The translations under genes and the position numbers were made by a program. Shown piece after piece: positions 1 through 5,134 of a DNA stretch of 5,134 nucleotides. Origin of the DNA: an uncultured Porphyromonadaceae bacterium (GTDB lineage: Bacteria > Bacteroidota > Bacteroidia > Bacteroidales > Muribaculaceae); assembly GCA_900555165.1 (NCBI GenBank), contig USKE01000162.1:1-5134 (forward strand), written 5' to 3'. Each line of letters begins with the position of its first letter. The stretch's first letter is position 1. Below the pieces are notes generated by a model. That model was not told where the DNA came from, ran no database searches, and saw only the letters and a program-made list of their open reading frames with translations.

Positions 1-663
1 GGTGGCGCGGCAGGCGTAGACACCCGGCGCGGGCACAAGACGGCGCGCGTCGTCGGGGCGCACGTTTGCGGTGGGGAAACCTATCGTGCGGCCGATCCGG
101 CGCCCGGTTTCCACATGTCCCGTAAGGGTGTAGGGACGCCCGAGCATAGCCGAGGCACCTGCCGCATCACCCTCGGCAAGAAGGGCGCGCACCGCCGACG
201 AGCTTGCACCGGCGCACTCGGTGGCGAGGTGGATTTCCACCCCGGCCTCGCGCCCCAGGCGTGCGTAAGCCGCGAAGTCGCGCGGAGCGTCGTGGCCGAA
301 ACGGTTGTTGAACCCTAACAGGAGGGCGCGCACGCCATAGCGGTCACGCAGCAGGTCAAGGAAACCGGCCGACGTGAGGCGCAGCCCCTCGTCGAAGGGC
401 ATGACCTCTACCCTCGCCCCGGGCAACGCCTCGGCAATCAGCCGACGTTTCTCGTCGGCTGATGTGAGCAGGCGGGGCGCCCTTTCGGGGGCTATGACCT
501 CAAGCGGATGGTTGGAAAATGTGATTACAAGCGGACGCAGCCCGGTTTCGGCGGCAAGCGCGCCCAACTGCCCGAGCAGGTGGCGGTGACCGGCATGCAC
601 GCCGTCAAACATCCCCACCACCGCCACACAGTGCCCGTTGTCGGTTGCGGAAGAGTGTGTCAC
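1..663 (-). CDS. ribF: Bifunctional riboflavin kinase/FAD synthetase RibF, 3' end outside window
   Basis: This cytoplasmic enzyme phosphorylates riboflavin to FMN and then adenylates FMN to FAD. The window holds the first 221 codons, open from the start to the window edge; family members are about 310 residues, so roughly 90 C-terminal residues are missing. The N-terminal FAD synthetase (nucleotidyltransferase) domain shows GMFDGVHAGH at residues 17-26, the family's nucleotide-binding HxGH-type motif, then TFSNHP at 48-53, LGFNNRFGH at about 116-124 and SSSAVR at 154-159. The riboflavin kinase domain follows, with GRTIGFPTANV at about 191-201 carrying the PTAN motif, and GVYACRA near the edge. 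The GTG at 661-663 is chosen as start: it overlaps the upstream HAD stop as GTGA, the frame is closed by a TGA at 703-705, and no ATG lies between. No Shine-Dalgarno is visible, so translational coupling to the HAD gene is likely. Identification is firm; only the end is unseen. Confidence 0.95.
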   Translation of the reverse strand, partial: MTHSSATDNGHCVAVVGMFDGVHAGHRHLLGQLGALAAETGLRPLVITFSNHPLEVIAPERAPRLLTSADEKRRLIAEALPGARVEVMPFDEGLRLTSAGFLDLLRDRYGVRALLLGFNNRFGHDAPRDFAAYARLGREAGVEIHLATECAGASSSAVRALLAEGDAAGASAMLGRPYTLTGHVETGRRIGRTIGFPTANVRPDDARRLVPAPGVYACRAT

Positions 664-1283
664 GCGTCGACAAATTCGCTGGTTGCAGTCATGAAATCGT
701 TGTCACCGGCGATATGGCGTGTGCGGAATCCCAGCGCTGCTGCAGCATCGCAGTTGGCCTGCGAGTCGTCGAAAAACACCGTCGTGGCGGGGTCGAGTCC
801 GTAGCGCTCGCAGGCGATGCGGAAAATCTCGGGGTCGGGCTTGTAAGCGTGCACGTCGAACGAGGCCACACAGCCGTCGAAATAGTAGTCACGGTCATGG
901 CCGTCCTTGCGGAACTCGTCGGCGATGCGCCCCCGCCACATTATGGGGTTCGTGTTCGAGAGCATGAAGACCCTGTGGCTTCGGCGCAACTGTTCGAGGC
1001 GCCTGAGCCGTTCAACGGGTATGCCTGTGAGGAACCGCATGAAAGCGGCGTCAAGCTCGGCGTCGGTGACCTCACGGTCGAAATAGCGGCGCATCTCGCG
1101 GCGGAACTCAGGGGCGCCGATGTCGCCGCGTTCAAGGGCCAGAAAGGGGCCTTTCTGTTCATAGTCGCCGAGGAACGACCCGGCATCGCGCATGCCCAGG
1201 GCTGCCAGGGCCTCTACGGCATTCTCGCGGCGGATATCCATGATCACACCGCCCAAGTCAAAAAGCAGGTCACAGGTTTTCAT
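660..1283 (-). CDS. HAD-superfamily phosphatase, subfamily IA (YihX-like)
   Basis: This is a complete 207-residue haloacid dehalogenase-type hydrolase, probably a cytoplasmic phosphatase acting on a small phosphorylated metabolite. Motif I is FDLGGVIMD with the nucleophile Asp9; motif II is FMLSNTN with Ser109; motif III is the Lys148 of KPDPEIF; motif IV is the acidic pair Asp172-Asp173 in VFFDDS. Residues about 15-95 form the helical C1-type cap. The usual second Asp of motif I (DxD) is Gly11 here; this is known in the YihX and epoxide-hydrolase-like branch, where the motif reads DLGNV or DLGGV, so it does not suggest loss of function. E. coli YihX removes phosphate from alpha-D-glucose 1-phosphate, but the substrate here cannot be read from the sequence. 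The ATG start lies 42 bp after the polyprenyl synthase stop, behind an A/C-rich stretch without a Shine-Dalgarno. The stop overlaps the ribF start by four bases. A link to flavin metabolism, for example removing phosphate from a riboflavin precursor, is speculative. Confidence 0.9.
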   Translation of the reverse strand: MKTCDLLFDLGGVIMDIRRENAVEALAALGMRDAGSFLGDYEQKGPFLALERGDIGAPEFRREMRRYFDREVTDAELDAAFMRFLTGIPVERLRRLEQLRRSHRVFMLSNTNPIMWRGRIADEFRKDGHDRDYYFDGCVASFDVHAYKPDPEIFRIACERYGLDPATTVFFDDSQANCDAAAALGFRTRHIAGDNDFMTATSEFVDA

Positions 1284-1325
1284 AATTGCGGTTTTGTGGG
1301 GAGGGCGTGTGGCGCGCAGGTGCGC

Positions 1326-2312
1326 TCAGAAAGAGCGGGCCACGACGTGGTCAAGCAGCCCAAGGAAGGCGCGGCGCGGTTCGGTATCGGCGGGGAAGGC
1401 GTCGCAGAGGGCTGTGGCGGCCTGGGTCTTGAGGCTGTCCATCACCGAACGGGCATATTCTATGCCGCCGTTGTCGACGGCAAAAGCGGTCAGGCGCGCT
1501 ATCTCGTCGGCCGTAAGGGTCTCGGCCTTCACGAGTTCGGCCATGGCATCGCGGCCCGGTACGGCGGGGTCGGCGAGCACATGTATCAGCGGCAGGGTAA
1601 TTTTCCCCTCGCGCAGGTCGTTGCCGGTGGGTTTCCCCACGGCCTCGTCAGCAAAATAATCGAAGATGTCGTCTCTGATCTGGAAACAGAGGCCCAACAG
1701 GCGCGCGTACTCGCGCAGGGCGCCCAGACGTGGGTCAGCCTCGTCAAGACCGGCCATGTATGCGCCGATCTCCACGCACGACACGAACAGCGAGGCCGTC
1801 TTGCGGTAGATGACCTCGAAATACGCCTCCTCGCCGGGATTGTTGTAACGTGCGTTGTAGATTTCGTCGAGCTCGCCGATAGAGAGCAGACGCCCCAGGC
1901 GCGAGATTGACTCGACGACGCGGATGTCGCCGGTGATACTGCTCTGCATCAGGGCGTTCGACAGGAAGAAATCGCCCACCAGCACAGCCAGATGGTTGTC
2001 CCACAGGCTGTTTATGGTCTCGGAACCGCGGCGCAGCCGCGTATCGTCGACCACATCGTCGTGAATAAGCGATGCATTATGCAGAAGCTCCACGGCGGCG
2101 GCACCATGCAGTGTCGACTCGTCGACACGTCCCAGCAATTTGCCGGCCAGGATTACCAATATGGGTCTGAGCTGTTTCCCCTTTTTCTGCATATAGGTGT
2201 CGATGACGCTGTTCATCAGCGCGTTGGGTGATGCCAGCGCGACCCTCATCAGCTCGTTGAGCTGCTGAAGTTCCGGTGTCAGCGATTGTCTGATAGACTG
2301 GAAAGGCGTCAT
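1326..2312 (-). CDS. ispB: Trans-polyprenyl diphosphate synthase, probably long chain
   Basis: This enzyme extends allylic diphosphates with isopentenyl diphosphate units. In Bacteroidales the long product usually supplies the menaquinone side chain. Counting from the ATG at 2310-2312 it has 328 residues, normal for the family. KGKQLRP (about 44-50) binds isopentenyl diphosphate. The first Asp-rich motif is DDVVD at 85-89, followed by LRRG; KTASLF starts at about 171; the second Asp-rich motif is DDIFD at 214-218; GKPTGNDLREGK (226-237) closes the site. The fifth residue before the first motif is Ala80, where short-chain farnesyl synthases often carry an aromatic residue, which favours a long product. 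The frame extends upstream to a TTG at 2349-2351, adding 13 basic and polar residues, but that codon would sit only about 17 nt from the predicted transcript start and inside a leader hairpin, so ATG is preferred. It is the first gene of an apparent operon with the HAD gene and ribF. The symbol is given by family; exact chain length is not readable. Confidence 0.93.
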   Translation of the reverse strand: MTPFQSIRQSLTPELQQLNELMRVALASPNALMNSVIDTYMQKKGKQLRPILVILAGKLLGRVDESTLHGAAAVELLHNASLIHDDVVDDTRLRRGSETINSLWDNHLAVLVGDFFLSNALMQSSITGDIRVVESISRLGRLLSIGELDEIYNARYNNPGEEAYFEVIYRKTASLFVSCVEIGAYMAGLDEADPRLGALREYARLLGLCFQIRDDIFDYFADEAVGKPTGNDLREGKITLPLIHVLADPAVPGRDAMAELVKAETLTADEIARLTAFAVDNGGIEYARSVMDSLKTQAATALCDAFPADTEPRRAFLGLLDHVVARSF

Positions 2313-2334
2313 CTGTCTGTATGGTGTCTGGGGG

Positions 2335-2364
2335 TTGCGGACACGCCGCAAACGCCCTAAGGGC
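2335..2364 (-). promoter_or_regulatory. Two small inverted repeats in the polyprenyl synthase leader
   Basis: The predicted 5' leader holds an 11-bp palindrome, GCCCTAAGGGC at 2354-2364, starting about four bases after the predicted transcript start. Next to it is a 6-bp stem with a 5-base loop (TTGCGG at 2335-2340, CCGCAA at 2346-2351). They could form two adjacent RNA hairpins, or the first could be a protein-binding site. Both are short and GC-rich, so chance is possible. No known riboswitch pattern was recognised. Confidence 0.35.
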
Positions 2365-2374
2365 TAATTTCGTG

Positions 2375-2405
2375 CAAAATTACACATTTTTTCATTATCC
2401 ACCAA
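2375..2405 (-). promoter_or_regulatory. Predicted Bacteroidota sigma-70 promoter of the polyprenyl synthase-HAD-ribF operon
   Basis: On the minus strand TAATTTTG (2375-2382) matches the Bacteroidota -7 consensus TAnnTTTG exactly. The -33 TTTG box is poor: TTGG at 2402-2405 lies at a 19-bp spacing, while a true TTTG (2408-2411) is too far at 25 bp. The predicted transcript start is near 2368, giving a leader of about 55 nt to the ATG at 2312. The same 12 bases, TGCAAAATTACA on the plus strand, occur at the promoter upstream of the glycoside hydrolase. Confidence 0.6.
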
Positions 2406-2468
2406 CCCAAACCCGCACAAACGCAATAACGCTCCGTTTCGGCACTCATCCGTGGCGTGACAAGACAG

Positions 2469-2510
2469 TAGGCGCTGTGCCGTAACTGAGTTTTTACGGC
2501 ACAGCGCTTA
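2469..2510 (-). terminator. Hairpin terminator after the GH3 gene
   Basis: A perfect 14-bp inverted repeat, GCGCTGTGCCGTAA (2472-2485) and TTACGGCACAGCGC (2494-2507), encloses an 8-base loop. It begins 22 bases after the GH3 stop codon and lies before the promoter of the next operon, the expected place for a terminator of the leftward transcript. The minus-strand sequence after it is only weakly T-rich, while the plus-strand side reads TTATTATAT, so it may work in both directions. Bases 2411-2468, between it and the operon promoter, show nothing I recognise. Confidence 0.7.
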
Positions 2511-2529
2511 TTATATCCTGGCGGCAGCG

Positions 2530-4827
2530 TCAGTCGAGCAGACGCAGTTGCAGCGGCGCGAGGGTGTCGCGGCTGTTGGGACCGACGGTGACGTGGAACA
2601 GACCTGGTTCGCACACGTAATCGAGATCATAGTTGTAGTAACTGAGTTCTTCGGCGGTGATGGAGAAACTTATCTGCCTGCTCTCACCGGCTTTAAGACT
2701 GATGCGGCTGAATCCTTTAAGCTCCTTTACGGGACGCGACGATGTGGCGGCAAGGTCGCGGATATAAAGCTGCACAACCTCGTCGGCATCGCGTGTGCCG
2801 GTGTTTGTGACCGTTACCGTGGCCGTGACACTGCCGTCGGGGGTCATTTCGTCGGCCGACAGGGCAAAGTCAGAGTATTCAAACGTGGTGTAGCTGAGCC
2901 CGTAGCCAAACGGGAAAAGCGGCGCGTTGGGAACGTCGATGTAGTTCGAGAGATAGCGTGTGAACGCGGGGTCGTTGTCGTCGGCCATGGGGCGCCCCGT
3001 GTTCAGGTGGTTGTAATAGATCGGTATCTGGCCCAGGGCACGGGGGAATGTCATGGTTGTTTTGCCTGACGGCGAAGTCTTGCCGAACACCACGTCGGTG
3101 ATGGCACCCGCCATTTCCGAGCCGCCGAACCATACGTTCAGTATCGCGTCAAGGTTCTCGTTCTCCCAGGCAAGGATAGTGGGACGTCCGGCAAAATTGA
3201 GCATTACAATAGGTTTGCCGGTGGCTTTGAGCGCTTTCAGCAGGCGCTGCTGCAGGGGCTGCAACTCGATGCTGACCATACTGCCCGATTCGCCGCTGAA
3301 ATCACCCGTCTCGCCGACTGCGGCCACGATGACATCGGCCCACCGGGCGGTCTCTACCGCCTGGTCGAGGAGTTCCCGGTCGGTGAGCGTTGTCGGGCAC
3401 TCACGGTCGAAGGACGCCGTGACCGGTGCCATGCGTGGGTTGTCGGTGACACGCGACCCCATTGCATAACGCACATTATCCTTGCCTGCGATTTCGCCGA
3501 AAGCCTCGTAAATCGTGGGGTAACGGGTGCCGTCAGAGGCTACTGCCCATGTGCCCTCGAGGTTGGTATGGCTGTTGGCGTAGGGCCCCACCACTGCGAT
3601 GCGCGTGCCGGGCTGCAGCGGCAGGATGCTGTTCTCGTTCTTAAGCAGAACGAAAGTCTCGGCAGCGATTTTACGGGCTTTGTCGCGTGATTCGCGGGTG
3701 AAGATGTCAGTGGCCGCACGCTTGGGGTCGATGCGCAGATATGGGTCTTTGAAGAGGCCGAGCTCATATTTCGCACGGAGCATGCGGCGGCATGCCGTGT
3801 CGATATCCTCCTCTGAAATCTTACCCTGACGGAGGGCCTGCTCAAGAGTTCCGGTAAATCCCTCGGCAATCATGTCGAGATCCACACCGGCGCGCAGCGC
3901 GCGCACCGAACACTCCTCGAGGTCACCAAGACCGTGGGCCTGCATCTCCATTATGGCGGTGTAGTCGGTGACGACGAAACCGTTGAAACCCCACTGGTCG
4001 CGGAGCACATCGGTCAGCAGCCACCGGTTGGCCGTGGCAGGCACGAAGTCGATTGTGTTGAACGACGACATGAAACTGCCTGCCCCGGCCTCTGCGCCGG
4101 CCTTATATGGCGGGAAATAGAAGTTGTACATCATCGGGCGGCTCATGTCGACGGTATTGTAATCGCGGCCGGCCTCTGACGCGCCGTAAAGCGCGAAGTG
4201 TTTCACGCATGCCATGATATTGTGCTTGTCGGCAAGGCTGCGGCCCTGATATCCGCGCACCCATGCTTTAGCCACGCGTGCGCCGAGATACGGGTCTTCA
4301 CCGGCCCCTTCGGCCACACGCCCCCAGCGCGGGTCACGGCTGATGTCGACCATAGGGCTATACGTCCAGGCTATGCCGTCGGCCGACGCCTCGCGTGCCG
4401 ACACCCGTGCAACCTCCTCTATGGCGGCGAGGTCCCATGAGCACGACAGAGCCAGAGGAATCGGGAAAATGGTCTTGTAACCGTGCACTACATCCAGGCC
4501 GAAAAGCAGGGGGATGCCCAGACGCGTTTTCTTAACGGCCAGATCCTGAAGTTCGCGGATTGATTCGACGCCGCGGGCGTTGATAATGGCGCCACATTCG
4601 CCTGAGATGATTTTCTGAGCGAAGTCAGTGGTTTGCCCCGATGCGCCGGTGGTTACGGCTCCGGAGTTAAGCAGATTGAGCTGACCGAGTTTTTCACGGA
4701 GGGTCATCCGCGACATAAGGTCGTCGATAAACCGGTTCATTTCAACCGAGTCTGAGCCTGCCACAGCGGCAAAAGAGCAAGACGCCGACATAAGCAACGC
4801 CGAGACCAAGACATGACGTATTTTCAT
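2530..4827 (-). CDS. bglX: Exported family 3 glycoside hydrolase, BglX-type beta-glucosidase
   Basis: This enzyme probably removes terminal beta-linked sugars, most likely glucose, from oligosaccharides in the periplasm by a retaining mechanism. Its 765 residues equal the length of E. coli BglX, and many blocks read alike. A Sec signal peptide covers about residues 1-23 (basic start, hydrophobic core, AVA before Gly24). The (beta/alpha)8 domain carries GLDVVHG with Asp112, SRDPRWGR with Arg164-Asp165, VKH with Lys209-His210, and the predicted nucleophile Asp288 in VVTDYTAI. The alpha/beta sandwich domain starts near 390 and holds the predicted acid/base Glu513 in FSGESGS, followed by TGKPIVML and AGRPTILAWE. 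YYNHLNTGRP (604-613) and FPFGYGLSYTTFEY (638-651) lead to a C-terminal fibronectin III-like domain (about 660-750). Cys17 in SASC resembles a lipobox but has Ser at -3, so a lipoprotein is less likely. The ATG has an AT-rich upstream and no Shine-Dalgarno. It has its own promoter and terminator and no SusC/SusD partner here. Exact sugar specificity is uncertain. Confidence 0.96.
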   Translation of the reverse strand: MKIRHVLVSALLMSASCSFAAVAGSDSVEMNRFIDDLMSRMTLREKLGQLNLLNSGAVTTGASGQTTDFAQKIISGECGAIINARGVESIRELQDLAVKKTRLGIPLLFGLDVVHGYKTIFPIPLALSCSWDLAAIEEVARVSAREASADGIAWTYSPMVDISRDPRWGRVAEGAGEDPYLGARVAKAWVRGYQGRSLADKHNIMACVKHFALYGASEAGRDYNTVDMSRPMMYNFYFPPYKAGAEAGAGSFMSSFNTIDFVPATANRWLLTDVLRDQWGFNGFVVTDYTAIMEMQAHGLGDLEECSVRALRAGVDLDMIAEGFTGTLEQALRQGKISEEDIDTACRRMLRAKYELGLFKDPYLRIDPKRAATDIFTRESRDKARKIAAETFVLLKNENSILPLQPGTRIAVVGPYANSHTNLEGTWAVASDGTRYPTIYEAFGEIAGKDNVRYAMGSRVTDNPRMAPVTASFDRECPTTLTDRELLDQAVETARWADVIVAAVGETGDFSGESGSMVSIELQPLQQRLLKALKATGKPIVMLNFAGRPTILAWENENLDAILNVWFGGSEMAGAITDVVFGKTSPSGKTTMTFPRALGQIPIYYNHLNTGRPMADDNDPAFTRYLSNYIDVPNAPLFPFGYGLSYTTFEYSDFALSADEMTPDGSVTATVTVTNTGTRDADEVVQLYIRDLAATSSRPVKELKGFSRISLKAGESRQISFSITAEELSYYNYDLDYVCEPGLFHVTVGPNSRDTLAPLQLRLLD

Positions 4828-4867
4828 TTCAATTTAAGGAAAGATTAATATCGTAAACAAGTGTGAT

Positions 4868-4894
4868 GGCATAATGCCGGGACAGAGTGCGGCA
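4868..4894 (-). promoter_or_regulatory. Overlapping small inverted repeats in the GH3 leader
   Basis: The predicted leader of about 70 nt contains an 11-bp palindrome, GGCATAATGCC (4868-4878). A second pair, TGCCG (4875-4879) with CGGCA (4890-4894), shares the ATGCC bases. The two stems would exclude each other. They could be a binding site for a regulator or alternative RNA folds, but the arms are only five bases and chance is quite possible. Confidence 0.25.
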
Positions 4895-4904
4895 CATTGC
4901 ATTG

Positions 4905-4933
4905 CAAAATTACAAAAAAACCTGAATCCCAAA
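4905..4933 (-). promoter_or_regulatory. Predicted Bacteroidota sigma-70 promoter of the GH3 gene
   Basis: On the minus strand TAATTTTG (4905-4912) matches the -7 consensus TAnnTTTG exactly, and TTTG (4930-4933) matches the -33 box at a 17-bp spacing, slightly short. The predicted transcript start is near 4898, about 70 nt before the ATG at 4827. Runs of A and T flank the boxes within otherwise GC-rich DNA, as is usual for promoters here. Confidence 0.7.
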
Positions 4934-4981
4934 ACATGACCAACCAGGTTATGAAGGACCAGACGGCAGGGGGACAGTCAA

Positions 4982-5050
4982 GAACCAGGGGAACCAGCCC
5001 ACTCTATACGCAAAAGCCCTGGCCTGGTTCATCTGGTTCGTCTGGTTCTT
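4982..5050. repeat. GAACCAG/CTGGTTC repeat cluster forming a long imperfect inverted repeat
   Basis: Two direct GAACCAG copies spaced nine bases apart (4982-4988, 4991-4997) face three tandem copies of a 9-mer CTGGTTCNT (5024-5032, 5033-5041, 5042-5050) in the opposite sense. The inner copies pair over 10 of 11 positions (4991-5001 with 5020-5030) and the outer copies add seven pairs (4982-4988 with 5033-5039), giving a hairpin of about 58 bases. Looser relatives (CAACCAGG, GGACCAG) lie at 4942-4962. It sits about 50-120 bp upstream of the GH3 -33 box. It could be an operator array for a regulator, a terminator of a gene beyond the window, or part of a small repeat element. No family was recognised. 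Confidence 0.6.
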
Positions 5051-5134
5051 TAAGAGGCTGTTTAAAAATAAATGTTAAGCGTTCCGGCCGAAAATTTGAG
5101 ACGGATTCAGAGTCTGAACGAAGGAGCATAGCGG
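5051..5134. other. Non-coding edge with features of a dispersed repeat or insertion-element end
   Basis: This stretch starts with TAAGAGGCTGTTTAAAAA, which resembles the terminal repeats of some Bacteroidota insertion sequences. It contains a perfect 13-bp palindrome, TTCAGAGTCTGAA (5106-5118), and ends in GAAGGAGCATAGCGG. GCATAGC at the very end could be the first half of a larger palindrome continuing outside. AAGGAG (5121-5126) could also be a ribosome site for a rightward gene starting past the edge, though such sites are uncommon in this group. A 41-codon minus-strand frame (5004-5129) crosses it but shows no protein features beyond repeats. The assignment is mostly inference from general resemblance. 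Confidence 0.3.

Noticed and set aside
645..1910. A 421-codon plus-strand open frame
   Set aside because: It lies wholly antisense to the ribF start, HAD gene and polyprenyl synthase, whose catalytic motifs are intact. It shows no recognisable domain and is best explained by GC-rich codon use suppressing stops on the opposite strand.
2313..2351. N-terminal extension of the polyprenyl synthase to the TTG codon
   Set aside because: The TTG lies only about 17 nt from the predicted transcript start and within a leader hairpin, and the added 13 residues do not look like the family N-terminus. The ATG at 2310-2312 is preferred.
2357..2614. An 85-codon minus-strand frame across the GH3 end and the terminator
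   Set aside because: It overlaps the GH3 C-terminus in another frame, runs through the hairpin and the operon promoter, and its product is low-complexity and Arg-rich without domain features.
2548..3069. A 173-codon plus-strand open frame
   Set aside because: It is antisense to the well-supported GH3 C-terminal domains and has no recognisable motif; a shadow of the real gene.
4774..4788. Lipoprotein signal (Cys17) in the GH3 protein
   Set aside because: The residues before Cys are Ser-Ala-Ser, lacking the usual Leu/Ile/Val at -3, and no acidic export signal follows. A normal signal peptidase I site near residue 23 fits better, but this is not certain.
4982..5050. CRISPR array
   Set aside because: The repeats are 7-9 bases, tandem or inverted without spacers of even length, and no cas gene is present.
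5004..5129. A 41-codon minus-strand frame beginning MLLRSDSES and containing EPDEPDEPG
   Set aside because: It is short, lacks a ribosome site or promoter in view, and its repeated EPD residues come directly from the CTGGTTCNT DNA repeats. A non-coding repeat explains it better, though its upstream side is outside the window.

Overview
The window looks like chromosome from a GC-rich member of the Bacteroidales (Bacteroidota). Muribaculaceae, Barnesiella or Alistipes-type genomes would all fit, and the sequence alone does not decide between them. The evidence is two promoter-like sites matching the Bacteroidota sigma-70 -7 consensus TAnnTTTG, no Shine-Dalgarno sequence in front of any of the four genes, and protein types common in that group. 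All four genes are on the minus strand, so the window is read from right to left.

Right edge (about 4935-5134): no convincing gene. It holds a cluster of GAACCAG/CTGGTTC repeats that can fold into a long imperfect hairpin, then an AT-rich stretch with a small palindrome that may be the end of a dispersed repeat or insertion-type element running out of the window. At 4905-4933 lies a good Bacteroidota promoter for the next gene.

Middle (2530-4827): one complete, exported family 3 glycoside hydrolase, close in length and layout to E. coli periplasmic beta-glucosidase BglX, with both catalytic residues visible. It stands alone here, with no SusC/SusD pair or regulator in view. A strong 14-bp hairpin (2472-2507) just after its stop codon probably ends its transcript.

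Left (1-2405): a second promoter drives a probable three-gene operon: a trans-polyprenyl diphosphate synthase, a HAD-family phosphatase, and ribF (riboflavin kinase/FAD synthetase), which is cut by the window start. The HAD gene and ribF overlap by four bases (GTGA), and ribF uses a GTG start. The operon pairs the quinone side-chain precursor enzyme with the enzyme making FMN and FAD, both needed by flavin- and menaquinone-dependent respiration. That functional link is inference only.

I did not find an obviously new biological system. The least explained parts are the GAACCAG repeat hairpin and the element at the right edge, followed by inverted repeats over the operon promoter and its leader.
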